A stretch of 54,236 nt of DNA from Nocardiopsis prasina DSM 43845. Lineage in GTDB: Bacteria > Actinomycetota > Actinomycetes > Streptosporangiales > Streptosporangiaceae. Shown here one piece after another: positions 1-8,968 of the stretch. The stretch's first letter is position 1; each line of letters opens with the position of its first letter. A program made the position numbers and the translations under genes. The stretch spans positions 81,729 through 135,964 of the forward strand of contig NZ_ANAE01000143.1 in NCBI RefSeq assembly GCF_000341265.1, in the 5' to 3' direction. Below the pieces are notes generated by a model. It was not told where the DNA came from, made no database searches, and was given only the letters and a program-made list of their open reading frames with translations.

Positions 1-2
1 TC

Positions 3-758
3 CCCGACCGCGAGTGGAAGCGCACCTTCTGGGAGGAGACCCGGGAGGTCAACTGCAAGCGTGCCGAGGACGGCTACCCGGAGATCGCCGAGAGCGACCC
101 GTCCCAGGCCGCCTACCTCAAGCAGCTCGCCCATGAGCACTGCGTGGAGGGTTTCGAGTGGAGGGCCAGCGAGGCGATCAACTTCTCGATCGGCCAGGGT
201 GACGTCCTCGTCAGCCCGCTCCAGCTGGCCAGCGCCTACGCGTCCATCGCCAACGGCGGCACACTGTACGAGCCCCGCGTGGCCAAGGCCATGGTCGCGG
301 CCGACGGCTCGAAGGTCGATCCGATCGAGCCCACGGTCAAGAACGAGGTCCCGGTCAGCGACGAGACCATCAAGTACCTCCAGGAGGCCCTGGCGGAGGT
401 GACCACGTCCGGTACCGGTGGTGGCGCCTTCTCCGACTTCCCGCAGGACAAGGTCGCCGTCGCGGGCAAGACCGGCAGTGCCGACGCGCAGGGCCGACAG
501 GTGTCGTCCTGGTTCGCCTCCTACGCGCCGGTGGACGACCCGCAGTACGCCATCGTCGTCCTGGTCTCCCAGGGTGGTACCGGCGGTGAGACCGCCGCGC
601 CGATCGCCCGCGAGATCTACGAGGGCCTGTACGGGTTCTCTTCCGCTGGTGACACCGAGGACGTGAAGGAGGGCAAGCCGCTGCTGCCCGGCGGCAAGCC
701 GCACACCGAACTGCCGGTCGTCCGCCAGGACGGTTCCATCGAGACGCTGGAGCCCTGA
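3..758 (+). CDS. mrdA: Penicillin-binding protein 2, C-terminal part (5' end outside window)
   Basis: Class B penicillin-binding protein transpeptidase that cross-links peptidoglycan of the lateral wall, working with the SEDS glycosyltransferase encoded next. The open frame enters from the left edge, so only the last 251 residues are present; the SxxK and SxN motifs lie upstream. Visible family signatures are INFSIGQGDVLVSPLQLA, followed by AYASIANGG and the third active-site motif GKTGSA near position 470. The stop overlaps the rodA start (ATGA at 755-760 region, stop TGA 756-758), so the two are translationally coupled. The pairing with rodA supports PBP2/MrdA over FtsI. Confidence is high on family and moderate on exact orthology. 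Confidence 0.92.
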   Translation, partial: PDREWKRTFWEETREVNCKRAEDGYPEIAESDPSQAAYLKQLAHEHCVEGFEWRASEAINFSIGQGDVLVSPLQLASAYASIANGGTLYEPRVAKAMVAADGSKVDPIEPTVKNEVPVSDETIKYLQEALAEVTTSGTGGGAFSDFPQDKVAVAGKTGSADAQGRQVSSWFASYAPVDDPQYAIVVLVSQGGTGGETAAPIAREIYEGLYGFSSAGDTEDVKEGKPLLPGGKPHTELPVVRQDGSIETLEP

Positions 759-1942
759 TGATCACGAACATGGGAGGACCGCCCCGGCGCCAGAACGACC
801 TGGGGCGGACCCTCAGCACGGCGGCGGGCGGGGCGCGCCGCCTCGACTGGGTCCTGATCGCCTGCGTGCTGGCGCTCGCCGGGATCGGATCGCTGCTGGT
901 GTGGTCGGCGACCCTGCCGGGCGACGGGGGCGACCCGTTGGAGTCCCTGGACCACCTCGTGCGCCACCTGGTCCACCTCGCCGTGGCCGTGGTGGTGTGC
1001 CTGATCCTGGCAGCGGTGGACTACCGGACGGTCCGCGCCTACGCGCCGATCGCCTACGGGTTCTCGGTGGTCACCCTCGTCCTGGTGCTCACGCCCCTGG
1101 GCGCCGTGATCAACGGTTCGCGCGGCTGGATCGTGATCGGCGGATTCCAGTTCCAGCCCAGTGAGCTGGCCAAGGTCGGCCTGATCCTGGTCCTGGCCAC
1201 TCTTCTCGGTGAGCCCAGGGACGGCGAGACCCGGCCGATGACCAGGGACGTGCTGTTCTGCCTCCTGGTGATGGCGATCCCGCTCGGGCTCGTCATGCTC
1301 CAGCCCGACCTCGGGACCAGCCTGGTTCTGTGCGCGATCTTCCTCGGCATGCTCACGCTGTCCGGGGCCCCGGTCGTGTGGGTGGCGGGCATGCTGTCCT
1401 GCGGCGCGCTGGCGGCGCTGGCCGTGTGGTGGTTCGACCTGCTGGAGCCCTACCAGCTGGACCGGATCGCGACTCTGATGGACCCGGCGGCCGACCCGCA
1501 GGGCGCGGGCTACAACTCCGCGCAGGCGCTGATCGCCGTGGGGTCGGGCGGTTTCGACGGGACCGGGCTGTTCCAGGGGGAGCAGACACACGGACGGTTC
1601 GTTCCCGAACAGCACACCGACTTCATCTTCACCGTGGCGGGGGAGGAGCTGGGCTTCGTCGGCTCCGGGGCGATCATCGTGTTGTTCGCCGTGGTGATCT
1701 GGCGGATCCTGCGCATCGCCCAGGGGTGCGACCAGCCCTACCCGCGCCTGCTGTGCGTCGGGGTGGCCTCCTGGTTCGGGTTCCAGGCCTTCATCAACAT
1801 CGGGATGGGCCTGGGCATCCTGCCGGTGACCGGTCTGCCGCTGCCGTTCGTGTCCTACGGCGGCACGGCGATCCTCGCGAACATGCTGGCACTCGGCCTG
1901 GTGCTGGGTGTGAACTCCCGGGACCGGGGCTTCGAGTTCTGA
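758..1942 (+). CDS. rodA: RodA-type SEDS peptidoglycan polymerase
   Basis: Integral membrane SEDS-family glycosyltransferase that polymerises glycan strands from lipid II together with PBP2. The 394 residues contain about ten hydrophobic segments, beginning near residue 30 (VLIACVLALAGIGSLLVW). The signature loop PEQHTDFIFTVAGEELGF and the C-terminal LPLPFVSYGGT motif are both present. The ATG at 758 overlaps the mrdA stop, indicating coupling. Length and motif order match RodA/FtsW proteins; the mrdA neighbour argues for RodA. The last gene of the mre/mrd operon is followed by a 113-bp gap with no clear terminator. Confidence 0.95.
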   Translation: MITNMGGPPRRQNDLGRTLSTAAGGARRLDWVLIACVLALAGIGSLLVWSATLPGDGGDPLESLDHLVRHLVHLAVAVVVCLILAAVDYRTVRAYAPIAYGFSVVTLVLVLTPLGAVINGSRGWIVIGGFQFQPSELAKVGLILVLATLLGEPRDGETRPMTRDVLFCLLVMAIPLGLVMLQPDLGTSLVLCAIFLGMLTLSGAPVVWVAGMLSCGALAALAVWWFDLLEPYQLDRIATLMDPAADPQGAGYNSAQALIAVGSGGFDGTGLFQGEQTHGRFVPEQHTDFIFTVAGEELGFVGSGAIIVLFAVVIWRILRIAQGCDQPYPRLLCVGVASWFGFQAFINIGMGLGILPVTGLPLPFVSYGGTAILANMLALGLVLGVNSRDRGFEF

Positions 1943-2055
1943 TCAGCGCGAACGACCCCGGACGGGCCTGTGGATGACCGGTCCGTGAGGACCCCGGGCG
2001 GCTAACCTGGTGTGATCCAGCCAGACACGATGTCCGCCGATCGAAGGCCCACACC

Positions 2056-3993
2056 ATGTCCGTCGAAAGCCTCTTCCCGCGTCTCGAAGCCCTGCTGCCC
2101 CAGGTGAGCAAGCCGATCCAGTATGTGGGCGGTGAGCTCAACTCCGTGGTCAAGCCCTGGGACTCCGCGCGGGTGCGCTGGGCGCTGATGTATCCGGACG
2201 CCTACGAGGTGGGAGTGCCCAACCAGGGCGTGCAGATCCTCTACGAGGTCCTCAACGAACGCGAGGGCGTGCTGGCCGAGCGCGCCTACGCGGTCTGGCC
2301 GGACATGGAACGGCTGATGCGCGAGCACCGCGTCCCGCACTTCACCGTGGACTCCCACCGGCCGATCCGCGCCTTCGACGTCCTCGGTCTGAGCTTCGCC
2401 AGCGAGATGGGCTACACCAACATGCTCACCGCGCTGGACCTGGCGGGCATCCCGCGCCGCACCGCGGACCGCACCGAGGAGGACCCGGTCGTCCTGGCCG
2501 GGGGCCACTCCGCGTTCAACCCCGAGCCCATCGCCGACTTCCTGGACGCCGTGGTGCTCGGTGACGGCGAGGAGATCACCCTCGCCATCACCGAGATCAT
2601 CCGCGAGTTCAAGGAGGAGGGCGCCCCCGGCGGACGGGACGGCCTCCTCCTGCGGCTGGCCGCCACCGGCGGGGTGTACGTGCCGCGCTTCTACGACGTG
2701 GCCTACCTCGACGACGGGCGGATCGCCGGGTACGCGCCCAACCGCGCCGGTGTGCCGGACACCGTGCAGAAGCACACCGTGATGGACCTCGACCAGTGGC
2801 CGTACCCGAAGCGGCCCATCGTCCCCACGGCGGAGTCGGTGCACGAGCGGTACAGCGTGGAGATCTTCCGGGGCTGCACGCGCGGCTGCCGGTTCTGTCA
2901 GGCCGGGATGATCACCCGGCCCGTGCGCGAGCGCAACCAGGAGACCGTCCAGAGGATGGTGGAGGAGGGGGTGAAGGCCTCCGGCTTCCAGGAGGTGGGT
3001 CTGCTCTCGCTCTCCAGCGCGGACCACAGTGAGATCGGTGACATCGCCCGCAACCTCGCCGACCACTACGAGGGCACCAACACCGGCCTGTCCCTGCCCT
3101 CCACCCGCGTGGACGCCTTCAACATCGACCTCGCCAACGAACTCACCCGGAACGGCCGCCGCTCCGGGCTGACCTTCGCCCCCGAGGGCGGCAGCGAACG
3201 CATGCGCCGGGTGATCAACAAGATGGTCACCGAGGAGGACCTCATCCGCACCGTCACCGCCGCCTACGCGGCCGGGTGGCGCCAGGTGAAGCTCTACTTC
3301 ATGTGCGGACTCCCCACCGAGGAGGACGAGGACGTCCTGGCCATCGCGGACCTCGCCACCGAGGTGATCCGGACCGGCCGCGAGGTGACCGGGCGCAAGG
3401 ACATCCGCTGCACCGTCTCCATCGGCGGGTTCGTCCCCAAGCCGCAGACCCCGTTCCAGTGGGCGGCCCAGACCTCGCACCAGGACGTGGACGCCCGGCT
3501 GCGCAGGCTGCGGGACCGGATCCGCGGCGACCGCAGGTACGGGAAGTCCATCGGGCTGCGCTACCACGAGGGACGTCCGTCGATCATGGAGGGCCTGCTG
3601 TCCCGGGGCGACCGCCGGGTCGGCCGGATCGTCGAGGAGGTGTGGCTCGCGGGCGGCCGGTTCGACGGCTGGAGCGAGCACTTCTCCTACGACCGCTGGA
3701 TGAGGGCGGCCGAGGCCGGGCTGGCCGGGACCGGTGTGGACGTGGACTGGTTCACCACCCGTGAGCGCGACGAGGACGAGGTCCTGCCGTGGGACCACCT
3801 CGACGCGGGGCTGGACCGCTCCTGGCTCTGGCAGGACTGGCAGGACTCACTGCACGGCGAGGAGTCCCTGGAGATCGACGACTGCCGTTGGAACCCCTGC
3901 TACGACTGCGGTGTGTGTCCCACCATGGGCACCGAGATCCAGATCAACGACCAGGCCGGGGGCCGCCCGATGCTGCCCCTGACCGTGGTCTGA
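2056..3993 (+). CDS. B12-binding-type radical SAM protein (TIGR03960 family)
   Basis: Radical SAM enzyme of unknown substrate. The 645-residue protein has an N-terminal region (about 1-230) like the cobalamin-binding domain of such enzymes. The radical SAM core follows, with the cluster motif C274-TRG-C278-RF-C281. A cysteine-containing tail (CYDCGVCPTMG) sits near the C-terminus, as in the TIGR03960 family. A possible -10 box TAACCT lies at 2003-2008. The family is normally found beside a partner of the TIGR03936 family and near rne/rplU/rpmA, as here. The reaction is not known, so no function is assigned. Confidence 0.9.
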   Translation: MSVESLFPRLEALLPQVSKPIQYVGGELNSVVKPWDSARVRWALMYPDAYEVGVPNQGVQILYEVLNEREGVLAERAYAVWPDMERLMREHRVPHFTVDSHRPIRAFDVLGLSFASEMGYTNMLTALDLAGIPRRTADRTEEDPVVLAGGHSAFNPEPIADFLDAVVLGDGEEITLAITEIIREFKEEGAPGGRDGLLLRLAATGGVYVPRFYDVAYLDDGRIAGYAPNRAGVPDTVQKHTVMDLDQWPYPKRPIVPTAESVHERYSVEIFRGCTRGCRFCQAGMITRPVRERNQETVQRMVEEGVKASGFQEVGLLSLSSADHSEIGDIARNLADHYEGTNTGLSLPSTRVDAFNIDLANELTRNGRRSGLTFAPEGGSERMRRVINKMVTEEDLIRTVTAAYAAGWRQVKLYFMCGLPTEEDEDVLAIADLATEVIRTGREVTGRKDIRCTVSIGGFVPKPQTPFQWAAQTSHQDVDARLRRLRDRIRGDRRYGKSIGLRYHEGRPSIMEGLLSRGDRRVGRIVEEVWLAGGRFDGWSEHFSYDRWMRAAEAGLAGTGVDVDWFTTRERDEDEVLPWDHLDAGLDRSWLWQDWQDSLHGEESLEIDDCRWNPCYDCGVCPTMGTEIQINDQAGGRPMLPLTVV

Positions 3994-4522
3994 GACGGGG
4001 GCCGGGCCGGTCCCGCCGGGGGTGGGGCCGGTCCCGCGAGGGGCTGGTGAGGTTCGTGGGTACGGCGACCGCACCCGTGAACCGGGGCAAGCAGTGTGTG
4101 ATGGGGGGAAAGGGAGTAGGATTCGCGCTCCGGGCGCCCTCCGCGGTGTGGCTCGACCTCGTCGTGTGCCGTTGGCACCGGGGGAGCGTCCGGGGGAGAA
4201 GGTGTACGGCCCGGCGCCCCGCTCGCGCCGGGCCGTACGTGAAGTAAGACTCGCGGGGGATACCGGGGGTTGCCATGGTTGCGGGATTTCTTTGGATTTT
4301 TTTTCCGCACCCCCGTGTTCTGGTGGTGAACGCCGGTTCAGTGCCCGCTCGGACCCGGTCGGGACTTTTCGATCGGGGGCCGTCGGGGGAGGTACCGGTA
4401 TGCGTGTCCCGCTTGGCTCGTGTGCACTTCGGCGCACCGTACGCTGAACAGGACGAGGAACAGCCCCTGAGGGCCGCCACAGACGGCCCTGAACCAAGGG
4501 GGCACTGAGGAAAGGAGTTGAG
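3994..4522. other. 529-bp intergenic stretch with hairpin and T8 tract
   Basis: No credible coding frame is seen here. The stretch contains a perfect 14-bp hairpin (4204-4238, listed separately) and an isolated AT-rich patch with eight consecutive T at about 4297-4306. An imperfect purine-rich segment precedes the next gene. It is long for this compact region and could hold a non-coding RNA or a long leader of the downstream gene. I did not recognise RNase P RNA, tmRNA, SRP RNA or a known riboswitch. Confidence 0.4.
4204..4238 (+). terminator. Strong hairpin, terminator-like
   Basis: Perfect 14-bp inverted repeat GTACGGCCCGGCGC (4204-4217) and its complement (4225-4238) with a 7-nt loop. There is no U-tract directly after it, as is common for actinobacterial terminators. 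It lies 210 bp after the radical SAM gene, so it may instead be part of a non-coding RNA. Confidence 0.55.
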
Positions 4523-5392
4523 CTGCCCCCCGCACACGAGGGCACCACCTCACCCTCCACCGCCAACCCCGGCCAGAGGCTGCGCGTCCGCTACGCCAAA
4601 CGTGGACGCATGCGCTTCGCGAGCCACCGGGACATAGCCCGGGTACTGGAGAGAGCCCTGCGCAGGGCCTCGGTTCCCGTGGCCTTCTCCGCTGGCTTCT
4701 CACCACACCCCAAGATCTCCTACACCGGTGCGGCCCCCACCGGGGTCGCCAGCGAGGCGGAGTATCTTGAGCTCACCCTGGCCGAGGCACGCCGACCCGA
4801 ACAGGTCAGGACCGCGATCGACGCGGCGATGCCCGACGGGATCGACGTGATCGAGGTCGTCGAGGCCGGGACCCAGGGCCTGGCCGACCGGCTCGAGGCC
4901 TCCCAGTGGCGCGTGGAGATGGCGGACGTCGACCCCGACGACGCCGCCAGGGCGGTGGCCACCTATCTGGCCGCCGAGAGCGTCGAGGTGGAACGGATGA
5001 CGAAGAAGGGCCGACGCCGCTTCGACACCCGCCCGGCCGTCCTCGATATCGACGTGTGTCACCGATCCCATGGGCGCGTCCCAGGGGACCGACACGCGAC
5101 ATATGCCATACTTCGAATGGTCATACGGCACACGACACCTGCTGTACGACCAGACGACGTGCTGACCGGCCTCCGCCAACTGGCCGACCTCGCGCCGCCG
5201 TCATCACCGACGATGACCAGGCTGGCGCAGGGGCCACTGGACGAGGCGACAGGTGTGATCGCTGATCCGTTCGACGCGGACCGACCCGAGGCTCCCATCA
5301 CTGAGAGCGCCGGGACCGCGCACGACCAGAAGAACGATCGACGCACCCGCTCACCACGGACGTCATCGCCCATGACGGGATCTTCGTCATGA
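4523..5392 (+). CDS. Radical-SAM-linked protein, DUF2344/TIGR03936 family (apparent CTG start)
   Basis: Partner of the upstream B12/radical SAM protein; role unknown. The family's conserved beginning (LRVRYAKRGRMRFASHRDIA) starts upstream of the first in-frame ATG at 4610. Between the in-frame stop at 4490 and that ATG there is no ATG, GTG or TTG in frame. The best candidate is CTG at 4523, preceded by AAAGGAG at 4511-4517, giving 289 residues. A TTG at 4518 is out of frame. Other family features are SAGFSPHPKISY and the C-terminal IRHTTPAVRPDDVL. The fused arrangement of this pair in some bacteria implies they act together. Start choice is moderately sure; family is sure. Confidence 0.82.
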   Translation: MPPAHEGTTSPSTANPGQRLRVRYAKRGRMRFASHRDIARVLERALRRASVPVAFSAGFSPHPKISYTGAAPTGVASEAEYLELTLAEARRPEQVRTAIDAAMPDGIDVIEVVEAGTQGLADRLEASQWRVEMADVDPDDAARAVATYLAAESVEVERMTKKGRRRFDTRPAVLDIDVCHRSHGRVPGDRHATYAILRMVIRHTTPAVRPDDVLTGLRQLADLAPPSSPTMTRLAQGPLDEATGVIADPFDADRPEAPITESAGTAHDQKNDRRTRSPRTSSPMTGSSS

Positions 5393-5453
5393 AGGGCCCC
5401 AAAGTGGGGAACATGGGCGAAACCACAGGACTTTGCCCCGACGGCACACCGGT

Positions 5454-5479
5454 GTCGTCGGCGCTGACACAGCGACGAC
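5454..5479 (+). promoter_or_regulatory. Leader hairpin upstream of rne
   Basis: A 7-bp inverted repeat GTCGTCG / CGACGAC with a 12-nt loop sits in the 159-bp leader ahead of the RNase E/G gene. In Enterobacteria the rne leader is a target for autoregulation by RNase E; whether this hairpin plays that part here is only a suggestion. Confidence 0.3.
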
Positions 5480-5551
5480 AGCGCTCGTGAGCCGCGCCAC
5501 CGACCGATGAGGTCGCGGTGCGCCCGAGTGCTTTGACGGGAGACCGCCCGG

Positions 5552-8500
5552 ATGCTCGAGAACGAGCCCAACAACGGTGCCGAAGGCGCCGCGGGTACAA
5601 CTGAAACAACCGAGAACACGGCGGCGGCGCCCCCTGCGGGGGACGGCGCGGTGCGGGTGACCACACCCGCGCCGGCCAAGGGCGCTCGCCGCGCGGCAGG
5701 ACCACCCCCCGAGCCCGACGACGTCTTCTCCGCGCCCACCGCGCCGGTCACCAAACTGGCCGGTTCCGGAGAGGTCGGCACCGTCAACACCTCGGTGTCC
5801 GCGAGCTCCCGCAAGCGCACCGTGCGCGCGGCGGGCCGTCCGGACGACGCTCCGGCCGCCGCGCAGCGCCGTACGCGTGCCCGCGCCACGGCCGAGAAGG
5901 CGAGCGCTCCCGCTCCGGAGCCCGCTGAGGTGAAGGAGCCCGCCGAGACCGCGGGCGACGCCAAGGAGCCCAAGGAGACCGGACGCGGCCGTACGCGCGG
6001 AAGGACACGCTCCCGCTCCGCCAAGACCGTCGAGGCACCCGCCCCGGAGGCCGTCGAGGAGACCGGGGAGGCCCCCGCCGAGACCGGCGGCGCCGTCTTC
6101 CAGCCTCCCGGCGCCATGCTCTTCCAGCCCCCGGTGGCCAGTGCCGCCGTCCAGACCCGCCCCAAGGCCGAGCCGGTGGTCGAAGCCGACACCGAAACGG
6201 ACGAGGACGACACCGAGGACGAGTCGGCCGAGGCCCCCGCCGAGGAGACGGGCTCCGACGAGCGCCCCAGCCGTCGCCGTCGCCGCCGCGGCGGCCGTGG
6301 ACGCGGTCGCTCGCGCGGCGCGGAGGACTCCGACAACGACGAAGGCGACTCCGCCGCGTCCGAGGACGACACCAGGGACCAGCGCGGGGACGACCGGGCG
6401 GCCGCCGAGGAGGACGACTCCGAGGACGAGTCCGGTGACGACTCCGCCGAGGGCGAGCGCGGCGGCAGCCGTCGCCGTCGTCGCCGTCGTCGGCGTTCGG
6501 GATCCGGTGGCGACTCCACCAACGACGACCCGCCGAACACCGTGGTCAAGGTGCGCGAGCCGCGCCAGGAACGGCCCATCGAGAACGAGGTGCAGGCGGT
6601 CCGCGGCTCCACCCGCCTCGAGGCCAAGAAGCAGCGCCGCCGCGAGGGGCGCGAGCAGGGCCGCCGCCGCGCGCCCATCGTCACCGAGTCCGAGTTCCTG
6701 GCCCGCCGTGAGGCGGTCAAGCGCGACCTGGTCGTGCGCCGGACCGGCGACCGCACCCAGATCGCCGTCCTCGAGGACGACATCCTGGTCGAGCACTACG
6801 TCGACCGCGCCACCCACCGTTCCTACGTGGGCAACGTGTACCTGGGCCGGGTGCAGAACGTCCTGCCGTCGATGGAGGCCGCCTTCGTCGACATCGGCAA
6901 GGGCCGCAACGCCGTGCTGTACGCGGGCGAGGTCAACTGGGACTCGTTCGGCCTGGACGGCCAGCCCAAGCGCATCGAGTCGGTACTCAAGTCCGGCCAG
7001 TCGGTCCTGGTGCAGGTCACCAAGGACCCGGTCGGCCACAAGGGTGCTCGCCTGACCAGCCAGATCAGCCTGCCCGGCCGCTACCTCGTGTACGTGCCCG
7101 GCGGTTCGATGACCGGCATCAGCCGCAAGCTCCCGGACAAGGAGCGCGCGCGCCTCAAGACCATCCTCAAGAAGGTGATGCCCTCCGGTGCCGGTGTGAT
7201 CGTGCGCACGGCCGCCGAGGGCGCCAGCGAGGAGGAGCTGGAGCGCGACATCACGCGTCTGGCCAAGCAGTGGGACTCGATCAAGCGCAAGTCCAAGTCG
7301 GCCAACGCCCCGTCCCTGCTCAACAGTGAGCCGGACCTGACGGTGCGCGTGGTGCGCGACGTCTTCAACGAGGACTTCTCCAGCCTGGTCGTCTCCGGCG
7401 ACGAGGCCTGGACCACCGTCCACGAGTACGTGGACTACGTGGCGCCCAACCTCTCCGAGCGGCTGTCGCACTGGGACGAGGACCGCGACGTCTTCTCCGC
7501 GTACCGGATCGACGAGCAGATCAACAAGGCCCTGGAGCGCAAGGTCTGGCTGCCCAGCGGCGGTTCGCTGATCATCGACCGCACCGAGGCCATGACCGTG
7601 GTCGACGTCAACACCGGCAAGTTCACCGGTCAGGGCGGCAACCTCGAGGAGACGGTCACCAAGAACAACCTGGAGGCGGCCGAGGAGATCGTCCGCCAGC
7701 TCCGCCTGCGTGACATCGGCGGCATCATCGTCATCGACTTCATCGACATGGTGCTGGAGTCCAACCGGGACCTGGTGCTGCGCCGGATGCTGGAGTGCCT
7801 GTCCCGTGACCGGACCAAGCACCAGGTGGCCGAGGTCACCTCGCTCGGACTGGTGCAGATGACCCGCAAGAGGGTCGGCCAGGGCCTGCTCGAAGCCTTC
7901 TCGCACACCTGTGACCACTGCAACGGTCGCGGCCTGCTGCTCTCCGGCGACCCGGTGGAGAACAAGGGCGGCGGTGGTGGCGGCACCGGCGGACGCAAGA
8001 AGAAGAAGGGCAAGGGCGACGCCGAGTCGACCGGGGACAAGGCATCCTCGGGTGACAAGGACGCCTCGGGCAAGGCGGACAGGTCCGACAAGCAGGACGG
8101 CGACGACCTCCCCGTGAACGGCGAGGAGGCGGCCGACCAGCCCGTCGAGCAGGCCGAGAAGCCCGCCAAGGCGGAGAAGGCGGAGAAGACCACCAGGAAG
8201 AGCCGTGGCCGCAAGGCAGCGGAGCCGGTGGCCGCCGGAGCCGACCAGTCCGAGTCGGCTCCCTCTGGCGAGTCCGCTCCGGCCGAGGCCCCGGCCGCCG
8301 AGGAGGCCGCTCCCGCGAAGAAGACGCGTAAGCGCTCCTCGCGTGCGAAGAAGGTCGCCGAGCCCACTGAGGCGGCCGAGGGGTCCGCGTCGGAGGACAA
8401 GCCGGCTGAGGAGCCCGCTGAGGCCCCTGTGGCCGAGGAGGCCCCGGCCAGGAAGACCCGTCGGCGCACCAGCACCCGCAAGGCGGCCCCGGCCGACAGC

Positions 8501-8689
8501 GGTGAGGGTGAGCAGACACCGGCGAGCGGTGCCGAGCAGGTCTCGGACTCCGACGCCACCGAGACACCCGCCACCGCGGAGGGTGACGCCGACGGCGCCA
8601 CCGAGCGGCCCAAGCGCCGCCGTACGCGGCGGACCAAGGCGGCGGTGACCTCACAGACCAGTGAGTCCACCGCGGTCGACGTCCGCTGA
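5552..8689 (+). CDS. rne: Ribonuclease E/G family endoribonuclease
   Basis: Endoribonuclease of mRNA decay and rRNA/tRNA processing. The 1045 residues fall in three parts. Residues 1-370 are a low-complexity acidic/basic region with Arg clusters. The catalytic core spans about 375-800, with the S1 RNA-binding part (YVGNVYLGRVQNVLPSMEAA, near 420) and the magnesium-binding aspartates in DVNTGKFTG (about 685) and IVIDFIDM (about 727). The zinc-link CDHCNGRG is near 787. The tail (800-1045) is rich in Lys, Glu, Ala and Pro. Two disordered arms flanking the core are typical of actinobacterial RNase E. The ATG at 5552 has GGGAGA upstream. It is followed by a strong terminator. Confidence 0.95.
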   Translation: MLENEPNNGAEGAAGTTETTENTAAAPPAGDGAVRVTTPAPAKGARRAAGPPPEPDDVFSAPTAPVTKLAGSGEVGTVNTSVSASSRKRTVRAAGRPDDAPAAAQRRTRARATAEKASAPAPEPAEVKEPAETAGDAKEPKETGRGRTRGRTRSRSAKTVEAPAPEAVEETGEAPAETGGAVFQPPGAMLFQPPVASAAVQTRPKAEPVVEADTETDEDDTEDESAEAPAEETGSDERPSRRRRRRGGRGRGRSRGAEDSDNDEGDSAASEDDTRDQRGDDRAAAEEDDSEDESGDDSAEGERGGSRRRRRRRRRSGSGGDSTNDDPPNTVVKVREPRQERPIENEVQAVRGSTRLEAKKQRRREGREQGRRRAPIVTESEFLARREAVKRDLVVRRTGDRTQIAVLEDDILVEHYVDRATHRSYVGNVYLGRVQNVLPSMEAAFVDIGKGRNAVLYAGEVNWDSFGLDGQPKRIESVLKSGQSVLVQVTKDPVGHKGARLTSQISLPGRYLVYVPGGSMTGISRKLPDKERARLKTILKKVMPSGAGVIVRTAAEGASEEELERDITRLAKQWDSIKRKSKSANAPSLLNSEPDLTVRVVRDVFNEDFSSLVVSGDEAWTTVHEYVDYVAPNLSERLSHWDEDRDVFSAYRIDEQINKALERKVWLPSGGSLIIDRTEAMTVVDVNTGKFTGQGGNLEETVTKNNLEAAEEIVRQLRLRDIGGIIVIDFIDMVLESNRDLVLRRMLECLSRDRTKHQVAEVTSLGLVQMTRKRVGQGLLEAFSHTCDHCNGRGLLLSGDPVENKGGGGGGTGGRKKKKGKGDAESTGDKASSGDKDASGKADRSDKQDGDDLPVNGEEAADQPVEQAEKPAKAEKAEKTTRKSRGRKAAEPVAAGADQSESAPSGESAPAEAPAAEEAAPAKKTRKRSSRAKKVAEPTEAAEGSASEDKPAEEPAEAPVAEEAPARKTRRRTSTRKAAPADSGEGEQTPASGAEQVSDSDATETPATAEGDADGATERPKRRRTRRTKAAVTSQTSESTAVDVR

Positions 8690-8714
8690 CCAGCGGTCGA
8701 GGCGGGACAGCAGT

Positions 8715-8750
8715 CTGGCCCGGACCCGTTCACGAACGGGTCCGGGCCAG
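8715..8750 (+). terminator. Terminator after rne
   Basis: Perfect 16-bp inverted repeat CTGGCCCGGACCCGTT with loop CACG, starting 26 bp after the rne stop. It ends the rne transcript and insulates the ribosomal protein operon. Confidence 0.9.
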
Positions 8751-8782
8751 GGCACGTGTGCGGGCCTGTGTCGGGTCGGTGG

Positions 8783-8968
8783 TAATCTGATGGACGGTGC
8801 GTCGGCGCGCCCCAAATGTTCGCGCGCCCCGAGACCGCAGTGCTCTCCACCAAGGTGGGTTTGTTTCCCTCAGATCCCCGCGCCCCGCTACAGGCGATTC
8901 GTGGATCGTGGCATCACGGTCATGAGTGAGCGCATTATTCGTTGAGCGAGCAGGAAGAGAGTTACCCG
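8783..8968 (+). promoter_or_regulatory. Promoter -10 and 5' leader of rplU-rpmA
   Basis: A TAATCT -10 box lies at 8783-8788, about 180 nt before the L21 start, leaving a long leader after a strong terminator. Ribosomal protein L21 operons often carry a regulatory leader. I see GC-rich short inverted segments (for example GGCGCGC / GCGCGCC near 8804-8830) but could not match a known fold. Confidence 0.45.

Noticed and set aside
617..1615. Long minus-strand ORF opposite rodA, and similar long ORFs opposite rne (5387-7918), proB (11455-13428) and the exporter (28401-30761)
   Set aside because: High GC makes antisense frames open by chance; the plus-strand or opposite-strand partners have clear family motifs and these do not.
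3994..4522. RNase P RNA, tmRNA or a known riboswitch in the gap
   Set aside because: I looked for the characteristic conserved stretches of these RNAs and found none; left as an unexplained region.
8942..8968. TTG 8942 as L21 start
   Set aside because: It adds nine residues absent from the family; GTG 8969 has an SD and the standard N-terminus.
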